From contig NZ_SMCO01000006.1 of assembly GCF_004346685.1 (NCBI RefSeq), positions 1-64,000 on the forward strand: 64,000 nucleotides of DNA, written 5' to 3'. Positions 1 to 9,067 of the stretch are shown here, in pieces (positions within the stretch are counted from its first letter, which is position 1; the number at the start of each line of letters is the position of its first letter). A program made the translations under genes and the position numbers. The DNA is from Sulfurirhabdus autotrophica. GTDB taxonomy: Bacteria; Pseudomonadota; Gammaproteobacteria; Burkholderiales; SMCO01. The notes beneath the pieces are model-generated. The model searched no databases and was not told the origin of the DNA. It saw only the letters and a list, made by a program, of their open reading frames with translations.

Positions 1-48
1 AGCTTCGCTGATTCGAGAACGGCAATAATATCTATTTTTATTAATCAT

Positions 49-91
49 CTTAGGAAGTTAGCACACTTTAAAACGTGCTTAACTTCCTAAG
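49..91. repeat. Near-perfect inverted repeat (hairpin)
   Basis: Left arm 49-64 and right arm 75-91 are complementary over 16 pairs with a single bulged base, around a 10-base loop. It overlaps the stop codon of the small minus-strand gene that ends at 87. No clear T-run follows on either strand, so a rho-independent terminator is possible but not proven. It could equally be an operator or mRNA-stabilising hairpin. Confidence 0.55.
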
Positions 92-314
92 ACCCTAAGC
101 TATTAACCTGTGAGCGACGCTGATCAGTCGATGCTATTCGAATTTTGAATTGTATTTCATCAGTAGTATGTTTTTTTGATTTTGGCTCCTGTTCTTGAAT
201 ACACAGTTCTCTGAGCTTTTGAGGAGTCTCGAATGAAATGATGGAATTAGTCAAAGCATCATCCGCTCTTTGCCTCAATATATTCGCTTCATTTTTTTCT
301 TCATCATTGCTCAT
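87..314 (-). CDS. Small hypothetical protein (75 aa)
   Basis: I do not recognise this family. The start at 314 is chosen because GGGGAAG lies about six bases upstream; a longer reading to 350 has no such site. The product is hydrophilic and charged (MSNDEEKNEAN at the N-terminus, then a Lys/Arg-rich second half) with no membrane segment or Cys motif. It is the last of three minus-strand genes after the large helicase gene, separated from the preceding gene by about 190 bases, so co-transcription is possible. The stop codon lies inside a hairpin. Existence as a real gene is moderately likely; function unknown. Confidence 0.4.
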   Translation of the reverse strand: MSNDEEKNEANILRQRADDALTNSIISFETPQKLRELCIQEQEPKSKKHTTDEIQFKIRIASTDQRRSQVNSLGS

Positions 315-506
315 GATGGACTTCCCCATAATATCGTAGCCATGTAGCAACCTCTGAATCTGCTTTTACCGGTTTCTAAACTCTGTGGTACTTCAAAGCA
401 ATATTGTGCGCTAATTTACGGCATTAATTAAATAACCTGTGATGCTGCTTAAACATAACTAAGTTTGGACCATGCGACTATTCAATTTGATAGATAGGCT
501 GAAACT

Positions 507-1037
507 TTAGTTTTGAGCTTCAGCTGTTACCCAATATTCAAGTGCACAGTTTTTATTGTATGGAATAAGAGCTGTATCCTGAAGTACTGCTGTGCGGTAC
601 ATATTCTCTTTTGCCATAGCAGCAACCGTCATTTGATAACCAGTTCCGGATATGCCTGAAAAATAAATACGCATAAGAATAGAACTTTGTGCCGCGTATT
701 GGCTTTGACCTTGCCACTGCGTTCCAAGAACATTCATGCCTAGAAAGCGCGCTGACTTGTGGTAGCACTTAAGTGTTTCTCTTGCGAAATCAGCAGCACT
801 GCTTTGCATTTGTTCCACCTTTATTTCCCCAGGCGTAGAAAAATTCTTTAAAGTGTCACTTGTTACTTGTGGATTCTTTAATGCAAGAGTCAATATCATT
901 GTTATTGGATCCATATTCATCCTTATTTTTTTTGGGGCTATGCATTCAGAAAAACCACTATCCGATAGTATTTCAAGTATGTCTCCCTGTTCCGTTATTG
1001 GGGGGGGATATTCTAATTTTCCCGATATAAATGACAT
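507..1037 (-). CDS. Hypothetical protein directly downstream of the helicase-nuclease gene
   Basis: About 176 residues. The start codon region (TTG-ATG, 1040-1035) follows the TAA stop of the helicase gene (1041-1043) with no gap, so the two are almost certainly translationally coupled. The sequence has a repeated theme of short hydrophobic and polar helices (DPITMILTLALKNPQ; later FSGISGTGYQMTVAAMAKEN) but no recognised domain, signal peptide or catalytic motif. The C-terminal part, rich in aromatic and small residues, could be an alpha/beta fold. Because of the coupling, its job probably relates to the helicase, for example as an immunity or accessory partner; that is inference only. Confidence 0.6.
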   Translation of the reverse strand: MSFISGKLEYPPPITEQGDILEILSDSGFSECIAPKKIRMNMDPITMILTLALKNPQVTSDTLKNFSTPGEIKVEQMQSSAADFARETLKCYHKSARFLGMNVLGTQWQGQSQYAAQSSILMRIYFSGISGTGYQMTVAAMAKENMYRTAVLQDTALIPYNKNCALEYWVTAEAQN

Positions 1038-1040
1038 CAA

Positions 1041-4000
1041 TTAGGTGGCAATTTCTATCTGGCGCTGTATTTTGATAACGCGAACCTTGTGACCTGCATT
1101 TCCAACCATCTCCTCTTCACCAACAGGTAAGTCGAGAAGAGCTTTTGCAAGAGCGGTCTCTTGATTAACGAGATGCAGCTTCGGGTTGCTTTCAGTATCA
1201 ACAATCATCACAGTATGTCGCTCATCCGGCTTATCAACCAAGCAGTAGGTCACCAGGTCACCGACTTCAACACAAAGCTCGTCTCCGTATATAGGTGAGG
1301 AAACATTTGAAGATAAATCAACTTGGTTTTCCTTGCCAACTTCCTCACCCTCTGATTCAGCCCCAATACCTTCATAATCGTATTCGGGTGCAGGCTCCAC
1401 TTGAGCAATTTTTCTTCGCTGCTCCAGAAAAGATAACAGCCTGTCTATTTCATTCCTAGCATTGTAGAACCAGTCTGTCGACCAAATTCTCCAAATACGA
1501 TTCTCCCAGCCCAAAGATTCAAGGATTGACTGTCTAATCCTGTCACGATCTCTCGCTGAATTACTGGAGTGGTAGGTAGCCCCATCGCATTCCACTGCCG
1601 CAAGAAACTCACCTGGACGGTCCGGATTCCTAACTGCCAAATCAATAAAAAATCCTGCAACGCCCAGTTGCGGAACAACTTCGTACCCGTGATTTCTCAG
1701 TAAGTTGCCGACCGAAACTTCAAAGTCACTATCTGGGTCACGTCCAGTGAAATTAGTTGTCGTCAGAACACCACGACTGGCAAAATCCAGATAGTCCTTT
1801 AATGCCCTTGTACCAGCCGGTGTTTTCTCATCTGTCACGATGTCATCCGACTGCATTGAGGTGAAGAGTTCAACTTTTCTACGGGCGCGAGTAAAAAGAA
1901 CATTCAATCGCCTCCACCCACCTTGGCGACTAATTGGCCCAAAATTCTGGCGGGGTTTCTCGGTACCTGGAGCTTTACCAAAAGTCGTCGAAATAAAGAT
2001 TACGTCTCGCTCATCACCTTGAACATTCTCAAGGTTCTTAACAAAGAACGGCCAGCCATCTGCTTCCCATTTGGATATAAACTCATCAGCTTCATCGATA
2101 TTGCGAAGACTTTTTTCAAGTAGGTCTTCAATGAGGTCCCGTTGTGTCTGATTGAGTGTAACAACACCCAAAGATTCTTCGGGATATTTCATCATATGCT
2201 CTAATACAGCAGCGACGACCCGTTGTGCTTCCGGCAAGTTTTGACGGTCTTTATAAATACCATCTTTTACATATCGATATCTGACACCTAATCGATTATT
2301 ACGGCTATAGGGAGAGGGGAATACAACCAACCTACTTTCATAAAAATGATAGTTCGAGAACGCAATCAGGGATTCATGTTGAGAGCGGTAATGCCATCTC
2401 AAACTTCGAACTGGATGGAACAACTGCTGACAAATATCCAGAATACTTTCGGAACCAGACAAAACAGCTGGAGATTCATCTTCGTCATCATCGTCACCAC
2501 CATCGACCAGACGATCAAAGAAGTTCGTCGGGGGCAGTTGTTTAGGATCGCCAACAACAACAAGTTGCGTACCTCTTGTAATCGCACCGAGAGCTTCCTC
2601 TGGCCGAAGCTGCGACGCTTCATCCATAACAATAATATCAAACTCGATGGCACCGTGCGCAAGGTATTGAGCAACTGAAAGTGGGCCCATCATGAAGCAA
2701 GGCTTAAGAGCCTGTATCGCACCACCAGCCCTTCTAATAAGCTGACGTATGGGCAAGTGCCTACGTGTCTTCCCTAATTCATGGCGAATCAGTTGCATTT
2801 CTGTTTTCTGTGAGGCCGTTATACCAGAGTCTCCAGGAGGTACTTTCTTTACCCTATCAATTTCATAAGCAAAGCTTTTTCCAGTAAGACTGATGATTTC
2901 CTCATCGAGAGTTACGAACTCATTACGCATCTTTTGGTGCTTTAGGCCAGAAAATCTTTCCAGTTCCGGATGGCTGCGATAAATACTCTTGCCAATAGAG
3001 CGGTATGCCACATATTCAAAAATCTCAGCGACAGCGGCGGCGGGAAATTTCTTGGCTTCCGCTCCGTTTATGAACTCCTTCAAGCCCGAACTTTCGCAAT
3101 CTTTACGCTCTTGCATGTACTTGGACCAAGGGAGAACCTCGTTTAGATTTGCGCTGGCATTCTTAAGTCTGGCCAAGAGCTTGCCAGCATACTTGGTGTT
3201 TAATTCGGAAAGATTCCAAACCTCCCATTTATAAGCACCAAAATCTCGCAATTTTTCTAGGGCTGACTCCAAAGCTTCCCTTTGAAATGCAACATTTGCC
3301 AGTAACCCTTTGGCAGATTTTAATTTAAACGGAGCTTCTTCAGAAAGCAGGAGAGACCTAATTGGCATGCCCACTAACTGACGATCCTCCATGATCTTGG
3401 AGCACCATTCTGTGGTTGCCTGCAAAGTATCCAGGTCAGTTTTCAGTCCATCGAAATGTCCCTGTAGAATTGAAATTGCATCTTCATCGTTTTCCACAGA
3501 ACTAATGAATCTATCCGCGCTATCGCGTGCTTCTAATCCTTCAATGACATTTTTGGCGGTTGATCCAGGCTTGCCCGCGGAAAGCAGTGTCGAAGTGAAT
3601 TGCTCAGTTAGCACGACTTTTTCCCTGATGTTAGAAATATAACTGACCCAACTATCGAAAACAGCCTGATCCGGTATGGCTGAGAATTGCTCCAAGGCAT
3701 TATCCAACTTGAATTTAGCTTCAAGCAAATCTTTGGTTTCAGCTGGTTTGATCTCGTCCCCTCCACAGGCAGAAACAATTTCAGCTAAGGCCGTAGTGGC
3801 GAGAACAAATACATCCAATTGATCAAGAAAACTTCCCCAGGAATTACAAGAAACTTGGGAAATACCGGGAAGAATATGCTCGGTATGCTCTTGAATGTAT
3901 GCGACGCCTTGATTAAGTGCCGTAAAATCATCCTGTGCTGAATGTAGCTCGAGCTTGGCATTTAGAACATCAACAGCTCGTCGTGGTGATATGTCTGCAG

Positions 4001-7000
4001 TGACAAATCGCTCGAGATAGAGAATTGCCTTACCAATACCGTTTTTGATTTGTTGTAGCTTCTGATTAAACTCACCCCATCCGGTATTATTGACTGTTGA
4101 TTCTAAATACTGCCCAACAGGTCCCACTAATTCTTTAGATTCGCCTAAGATTTGAGTCAGGGCAGTCGAATAGGCATGCAATTTTTCAACTGATGAGGCA
4201 AGCTTCGAAATTTTCCTTTCGTCAAAGGTAGATAGGTCAATAGTTTCACTCAGAGTGGTATGGTGAAGCAGCTCAGAGTTACTAGTAGAGTACCACTCCT
4301 GCAAGCGCCTGATTTTTGAAAAATCAGTATCGATGCCCCTAAACAGAGAACCAAATGAAGTCTTGTATTCCTCATTGTTGATAAATGCTGCAAGATGCTC
4401 CATCCAACTGATGAGATCTGAAATTTGTTCCGCATACCCAGCTGCTTTTAACTTCTGCTTATTTTTTGCCATACCAGAGAATAGCTTCTTGGCACGATGC
4501 CAATCTCCATTCAAAAAATTAAAGAAATTATCGCCCCGCCTAAATACTCTTAGGGCATTTTTTAGCTCTTCGGCAGTAGGTAGTGAGTCAAGATAGAACT
4601 TCGAATCGAGTTCGCTACGCATTTTCTCTTCGTGGATAAATGCGTTTTCTGAAGCTTCAATCAGCTCGAGTGCACGAGGGTGCCCAAAGGAGGAACTTCT
4701 ATAATCGAGCAAATCTGTCGGCGCTCGGTTGAAAATGTTGCTCAACACTTCCAAATTTTCCAGCCCTTTTACGGAACCGTCAAAAACAATTCCACCTTGC
4801 TGTGCGATTTCGTTTACTTCGTCGAGTAGTTGCGTGGATTTTTGTAAGACTATGACCAACTTTGCATGTCGCAGACTCAATTCCTGCAAAGATTGTTCTG
4901 GCAGCAATAAGTCATTCGATTGACTTGCCCTGGCAATTTTCCCAATAGGCATGTCGAATAGCAAATACTCAGCAGTTTTTCTGGCGTTCGCGATAATTTC
5001 AGCGTCAACAGTCGTACCTTTCACAACCCCAGTAACACCATCTGGTTGTCCTAACAAGGAAACTGCAGATGGAGATCCATCAAACTCAATTCCACGGATT
5101 TTGGCAATATCTCTTACGCGGCCATAAGAAACACGTAGTCGTAAAACCTCTGAAGCAAGTACTTCAGCTCCAACTTTCAATGCATTGAGCGGCTGACCAA
5201 GTAGCTTCAGCGGCGCTGCTTCTTCGAGTCTACGATTCAAATTTTCTAGCATTGATACCCTTGCCTGAAAATATTGGCAGGGAGTGGAAGTAGCAGTTTT
5301 TTCCAATTCACTAAGAGCAATTTCAGCTGCTGAGATGCATTCCTTGATGGATTCAAGAGGCGAGGTGAAAAAAGCAGGCTTCAGCTCGGACGAACAACGC
5401 CTTGCCATCGGTGCAACTTGTGTAAGCGTTACATTGTTATCCGGCAAAAGTAATGAACAAGCTTTATCGTCAAGAATTTGTGCCTGCCTTAACTTTCCGA
5501 AGGCAGCCTCAAGCGTTCTAATGGGGTAATCAACACGCACTTCTGCGGCTAGCATCTTAGGAAGAAGCAAACTATCCAGATTTTCCGGAGGATCAGGCAA
5601 GAGGCGAATAGCTTTCTCTAAACTGAGAACTGTAGCAATTTCCGGCTCTTCAATAACACCCAGAAATTCAAAACAATTAACGACAGAATCAAATAGATCC
5701 TTTGCGATTTCAATTGCATTAGAGACTATTGTGTCGATAGCCTCCTCATCTCCTGGAATCAACGGACGCGGAAAAAATCCCCACCATGGATGACTTGTAT
5801 CGTATGTACCGATAGCTAAATACATTTGCCCGAAAGCATCCAACTTGGATCGTCTCGACTCAATATCAGCGTAATTCCAGGACTCAACATTGGGTAACTC
5901 AATAGATTGGACTGATTGGGCCAAGTCGCCAATTTGTTGCCTTAGCCTTTCAGTCTTCCAGAAAATGTCGTAGACGGTGAGTTCAAGCTCATTACCAACT
6001 TTACTCCCCATGATGGTGGCGTAGCGGTTGAGTTCCTTCTTTCTTAGCTTAAGAGAGTCAATCTTGCTTTCAAGTTGATGTGGCGCATGAAACCTCTCTT
6101 GAATACGAGCTTCAATATCCTCTAACAGTTTCTTTTTCTGTGTCTTGTGACTGTGAAGTTCAAGGCAAAAATGACCAAGACTGGCTTTATTGAGCCGATA
6201 CCTGACCACCTCAAGAGCAGCTAGTTTGTCTGATACAAACAAAACTTTTTTACCAGCTTTAAGTCCTGCAGCAATGATGTTGGTAATTGTTTGGGACTTG
6301 CCTGTGCCAGGAGGCCCATTAATAACCATATTCTTACCATTGAGTACGTCAATAATCGCGCTATGTTGAGAAGAATCCGCATCGTAAATCAGCGGAGTTT
6401 CTCCCATTGGATGACTATCAATGTCGTAATCAACGGGGAATAGTGCACCACCGTCCCCTGAGCCACCAGAAAATATCTGATTGAGGAGTGGGTGCTCAAG
6501 CAATCCTGGCCATTTTTCCGGGTCTAGGCCCTCCCATAGAGCTAGTTTTCCGAAAGATAGGAAACCCAAAGTGAGTTGGTGCCGGACTCTCCAGCGCTTC
6601 TGATTTTTAAACGCCTCTGCCAATTTATCAAAATAGGTTCCCGGCTCGTCATCCTCATCAAATGTCGGAAGTTGAAGAAGGAAATCTCGACTCAATTTTT
6701 CACGAAGAGTCTGATTCTCATGAATATCCTCATCCGAGTAATGGATGTTATATTGATAGGTTCTGGTTTTGTTGTCAGTTCCAGCACGCTCAAGTCTTAT
6801 CGGCACGGATAGCAGCGGTGCTAACAACGGTTTATTAGAAGCGGGGTTTTCGTAGAATTCCAGGAATCCAAACACTAGATACAACATGTTGGTTCCGGTT
6901 TCTTCAATGACTGTACGAGCCTCAGAGGCAAGTTTGCGGCAAAGTTTATCCAACTCAGCAGGATAGTTTAGGGCCTGCAATTTCGGTGTGTGCTTATTAG

Positions 7001-7370
7001 CAGTCTCTCCGCATGCCAATGGAGAAAACTCAACGTCAGTATCAATCCCTTGGCTTTGTGCGTAAGTTTTTACATCTGGACGTCTTAGCTCATACGAGTC
7101 CGGAGGCGGATCAGAAACATAGATAATTTGTATGGATTTGCCATCAACTAGGCGATTGAACACCAGATTAAGATTTGGTTTATCAACAAACTGTATTGAC
7201 CTACCTTTAGGGTGGCGGTAATTCAGTAGCCTATTTCTGGCTGAGAGGTCTAATAGGCGTGTTCTTAGCTTTTGCAGAGCCTGCTCAAGTGATAGTTTTC
7301 CTGAAAACAACTCGTTTACAGTACCTTCAACATTTTCCGCCTTGTACTGGTCTTGATTTTGATGTGCCAC
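1041..7370 (-). CDS. DUF4011-type superfamily 1 helicase with C-terminal Vsr/MTES_1575-like endonuclease; candidate HheA-like defence protein
   Basis: About 2109 residues. The GTG start at 7370 is preferred over ATG at 7394 because AGGGGA sits five bases upstream of it. Domain order seen: N-terminal DUF4011-like segment (DLSARNRLLNYRHPKG near residue 42); Walker A GPPGTGKS near 350; a long coiled-coil-rich insertion (about 450-1450); DEAD-like Walker B (VMDEASQ near 1580) with GDPKQLPPT and the later SF1 motifs; a very-short-patch-repair-like nuclease (AVECDGATYHSS near 1925, then WRIWSTDWF); and a C-terminal segment (about 2035-2105) that looks like the GreA/GreB C-terminal domain. The family architecture DUF4011-helicase-Vsr is a known predicted anti-phage gene (Hhe). 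The product is cytoplasmic and expected to act on invading nucleic acid. It lies in a mobile island, which fits a defence role. The nuclease and helicase calls are strong; the defence role is inferred. Confidence 0.85.
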   Translation of the reverse strand: MAHQNQDQYKAENVEGTVNELFSGKLSLEQALQKLRTRLLDLSARNRLLNYRHPKGRSIQFVDKPNLNLVFNRLVDGKSIQIIYVSDPPPDSYELRRPDVKTYAQSQGIDTDVEFSPLACGETANKHTPKLQALNYPAELDKLCRKLASEARTVIEETGTNMLYLVFGFLEFYENPASNKPLLAPLLSVPIRLERAGTDNKTRTYQYNIHYSDEDIHENQTLREKLSRDFLLQLPTFDEDDEPGTYFDKLAEAFKNQKRWRVRHQLTLGFLSFGKLALWEGLDPEKWPGLLEHPLLNQIFSGGSGDGGALFPVDYDIDSHPMGETPLIYDADSSQHSAIIDVLNGKNMVINGPPGTGKSQTITNIIAAGLKAGKKVLFVSDKLAALEVVRYRLNKASLGHFCLELHSHKTQKKKLLEDIEARIQERFHAPHQLESKIDSLKLRKKELNRYATIMGSKVGNELELTVYDIFWKTERLRQQIGDLAQSVQSIELPNVESWNYADIESRRSKLDAFGQMYLAIGTYDTSHPWWGFFPRPLIPGDEEAIDTIVSNAIEIAKDLFDSVVNCFEFLGVIEEPEIATVLSLEKAIRLLPDPPENLDSLLLPKMLAAEVRVDYPIRTLEAAFGKLRQAQILDDKACSLLLPDNNVTLTQVAPMARRCSSELKPAFFTSPLESIKECISAAEIALSELEKTATSTPCQYFQARVSMLENLNRRLEEAAPLKLLGQPLNALKVGAEVLASEVLRLRVSYGRVRDIAKIRGIEFDGSPSAVSLLGQPDGVTGVVKGTTVDAEIIANARKTAEYLLFDMPIGKIARASQSNDLLLPEQSLQELSLRHAKLVIVLQKSTQLLDEVNEIAQQGGIVFDGSVKGLENLEVLSNIFNRAPTDLLDYRSSSFGHPRALELIEASENAFIHEEKMRSELDSKFYLDSLPTAEELKNALRVFRRGDNFFNFLNGDWHRAKKLFSGMAKNKQKLKAAGYAEQISDLISWMEHLAAFINNEEYKTSFGSLFRGIDTDFSKIRRLQEWYSTSNSELLHHTTLSETIDLSTFDERKISKLASSVEKLHAYSTALTQILGESKELVGPVGQYLESTVNNTGWGEFNQKLQQIKNGIGKAILYLERFVTADISPRRAVDVLNAKLELHSAQDDFTALNQGVAYIQEHTEHILPGISQVSCNSWGSFLDQLDVFVLATTALAEIVSACGGDEIKPAETKDLLEAKFKLDNALEQFSAIPDQAVFDSWVSYISNIREKVVLTEQFTSTLLSAGKPGSTAKNVIEGLEARDSADRFISSVENDEDAISILQGHFDGLKTDLDTLQATTEWCSKIMEDRQLVGMPIRSLLLSEEAPFKLKSAKGLLANVAFQREALESALEKLRDFGAYKWEVWNLSELNTKYAGKLLARLKNASANLNEVLPWSKYMQERKDCESSGLKEFINGAEAKKFPAAAVAEIFEYVAYRSIGKSIYRSHPELERFSGLKHQKMRNEFVTLDEEIISLTGKSFAYEIDRVKKVPPGDSGITASQKTEMQLIRHELGKTRRHLPIRQLIRRAGGAIQALKPCFMMGPLSVAQYLAHGAIEFDIIVMDEASQLRPEEALGAITRGTQLVVVGDPKQLPPTNFFDRLVDGGDDDDEDESPAVLSGSESILDICQQLFHPVRSLRWHYRSQHESLIAFSNYHFYESRLVVFPSPYSRNNRLGVRYRYVKDGIYKDRQNLPEAQRVVAAVLEHMMKYPEESLGVVTLNQTQRDLIEDLLEKSLRNIDEADEFISKWEADGWPFFVKNLENVQGDERDVIFISTTFGKAPGTEKPRQNFGPISRQGGWRRLNVLFTRARRKVELFTSMQSDDIVTDEKTPAGTRALKDYLDFASRGVLTTTNFTGRDPDSDFEVSVGNLLRNHGYEVVPQLGVAGFFIDLAVRNPDRPGEFLAAVECDGATYHSSNSARDRDRIRQSILESLGWENRIWRIWSTDWFYNARNEIDRLLSFLEQRRKIAQVEPAPEYDYEGIGAESEGEEVGKENQVDLSSNVSSPIYGDELCVEVGDLVTYCLVDKPDERHTVMIVDTESNPKLHLVNQETALAKALLDLPVGEEEMVGNAGHKVRVIKIQRQIEIAT

Positions 7371-7550
7371 GATTTCCCCTGTGAAACGCAACATATGGCC
7401 GGTTATTTATTTCAGGCCAATAAATTAGTTCGTAATTCTCGCTAAACGGCATGAGCTAATTCAAACAGTACATATGCGAAACTTAATTACATGTTGCTTA
7501 CGTTTCTTTCTAGTGATTTGTTTTCCTAGATATAGGAGTAAAGCCGACTC

Positions 7551-8813
7551 TTAGTTCAAGTCCCTTGTTTTAGCTAATAAAGGTATATCGGCGATTTTTC
7601 TAGCTATAATATCAATTAAATCTTGCCGCAGTTTTTCAACACCGCCATTATTCTGATTACTTCCAGAACACTTTGCCCTAACATCGTCATTAGCATAAAA
7701 TTTTGCGCCTTGGACGCCGCCGAAAACATTCTGTACACGCATATTGCTACAAGAGTGATAGGTATTAGATAGCTTGTCTCGAATAAGCTCATCCGCCAGA
7801 ACACCTCCTTTACGCGAAGCTTTTATTGCATACCCATATTCTAGGTTTGCGCCACCAGAAGTATAGTCATACAGATATGAAGCATTTCGTGGCATCAAAA
7901 GTGCAGCTTTAAGCAAATCAACTTCAGTATCTGAAACCGTAACAGTTTGCGTTCTCTCCGGGATTGCTCGTTCATCATGACGTAACTTCTCGACAACCAC
8001 ATCCACAGTATCTGAATCCAACTCCGGAACAATTATAAAGTTATTAGATAAACCTTTGAGCTTAGCTGCGATATCTTCCTGCAACAATCTATCCTGTGGT
8101 TGACAATGAAGTTTAATCTTTAGAGACAAGTTAGCTAACCTTTCTTGTGTAAAAGCCGGGAATATTCGGGAAAACTCATCAGTCAATTCACTTCGTTTAA
8201 TGTTTAGCTGAGGTAGCGCATTAAAAACTTCTGTAAACTGCGACGAATTGCGCCCCTTTGATTCAACGAACTTTAATAATGCGTTAACCTGTCTGGGCAC
8301 TCGTTTTGTGTCTTTTAAAATATTAAGTGTACGATGAAATATTAAGTCCTCTCCTTCAGTTGAGGAAAGCGAGGTGAATTTTGAATAGTCATCGCCGAGC
8401 ATCCAGTCCAATGAATTGGTGACGTTGCTTTTCGAAATGCTTGCATTAAGCTCAGATACAATCGCATTGGACGAAGATGACCTCCAAATACCAGCATCCG
8501 ATATTTCTCGAGTAGTATTTAGAACATCAAATGCTTCATATTTTGATGTCAGTGCACGTGCTCTATTAAGTAGCGAGTCCTCAAGTTGTTTGACATATAT
8601 AGGATTTTTTGCCAAAAAGCTTTTAATTTGTGCTTTCCCGGATGGTTGAGCCAATGCAGAAGTCATGTTCAAACAGGCATCCAGTGGATTCCCACTTTTA
8701 TATTGTTGTTCGATCTTATCTGCATAGTACATAGCCTGATCGTCAGGTGATTTAGGGAATGTTGCACATCCTGCTAGAGTCGATATCAATAACGCAAGAA
8801 ACCAATTTTTCAT
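7551..8813 (-). CDS. Predicted outer-membrane/periplasmic lipoprotein, unknown function
   Basis: About 420 residues. The start at 8813 gives a classic lipoprotein signal (MKNWFLALLISTLAGC, lipobox LAGC) and is preceded by AAGGGA. The mature part is mostly helical and charged, with Asp/Ser-rich linkers, and has four Cys toward the C-terminus (VYSCSNM-like and KCSGSN regions) that could form disulfides. No recognised enzymatic motif. It ends about 180 bases before the helicase start and is transcribed in the same direction, but the gap makes a common operon uncertain. It could be a surface or envelope-stress lipoprotein; no function is claimed. Confidence 0.7.
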   Translation of the reverse strand: MKNWFLALLISTLAGCATFPKSPDDQAMYYADKIEQQYKSGNPLDACLNMTSALAQPSGKAQIKSFLAKNPIYVKQLEDSLLNRARALTSKYEAFDVLNTTREISDAGIWRSSSSNAIVSELNASISKSNVTNSLDWMLGDDYSKFTSLSSTEGEDLIFHRTLNILKDTKRVPRQVNALLKFVESKGRNSSQFTEVFNALPQLNIKRSELTDEFSRIFPAFTQERLANLSLKIKLHCQPQDRLLQEDIAAKLKGLSNNFIIVPELDSDTVDVVVEKLRHDERAIPERTQTVTVSDTEVDLLKAALLMPRNASYLYDYTSGGANLEYGYAIKASRKGGVLADELIRDKLSNTYHSCSNMRVQNVFGGVQGAKFYANDDVRAKCSGSNQNNGGVEKLRQDLIDIIARKIADIPLLAKTRDLN

Positions 8814-8875
8814 TCGATCTTCCCTTAATTTTTTATTTATATTTAAGAACAATTCAGAACATGCAATAACGCATA

Positions 8876-9046
8876 TCAACTATCGCCGACACTTTCACTA
8901 TTTTTCCGATTATTCACCGTTCGCCTATCAGATGTTTTCCTACGATCGGAAAAAATCAAACCACCCATTACACCCCTTGCAAGCCATGGTGGCTTATTAC
9001 CAAAAGGAAGTCCCGTTCGACGTTCCTTATTAAGTCTTATATCCAT
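8876..9046 (-). CDS. Possible small protein with DRR repeats (56 aa)
   Basis: A 57-codon open frame between the lipoprotein and the HAF-protein genes. The predicted product contains ERRTGLPFGN near the start and SDRRKTSDRR in the middle. Such DRR-spaced motifs occur at the N-terminus of some small PilZ- or GGDEF-associated bacterial proteins. An AGG just upstream of the ATG is a weak ribosome site. It ends about 60 bases before the lipoprotein start on the same strand. Short length means it may be spurious, but the non-random composition argues for a real gene or a remnant. Confidence 0.4.
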   Translation of the reverse strand: MDIRLNKERRTGLPFGNKPPWLARGVMGGLIFSDRRKTSDRRTVNNRKNSESVGDS

Positions 9047-9067
9047 TACCTATATCCACTTATCTTA

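Noticed and set aside
2346-5529. Plus-strand open frames of 80-110 codons within the helicase gene
   Set aside because: They are antisense shadows of a strongly supported coding frame, with no ribosome sites or recognisable products.
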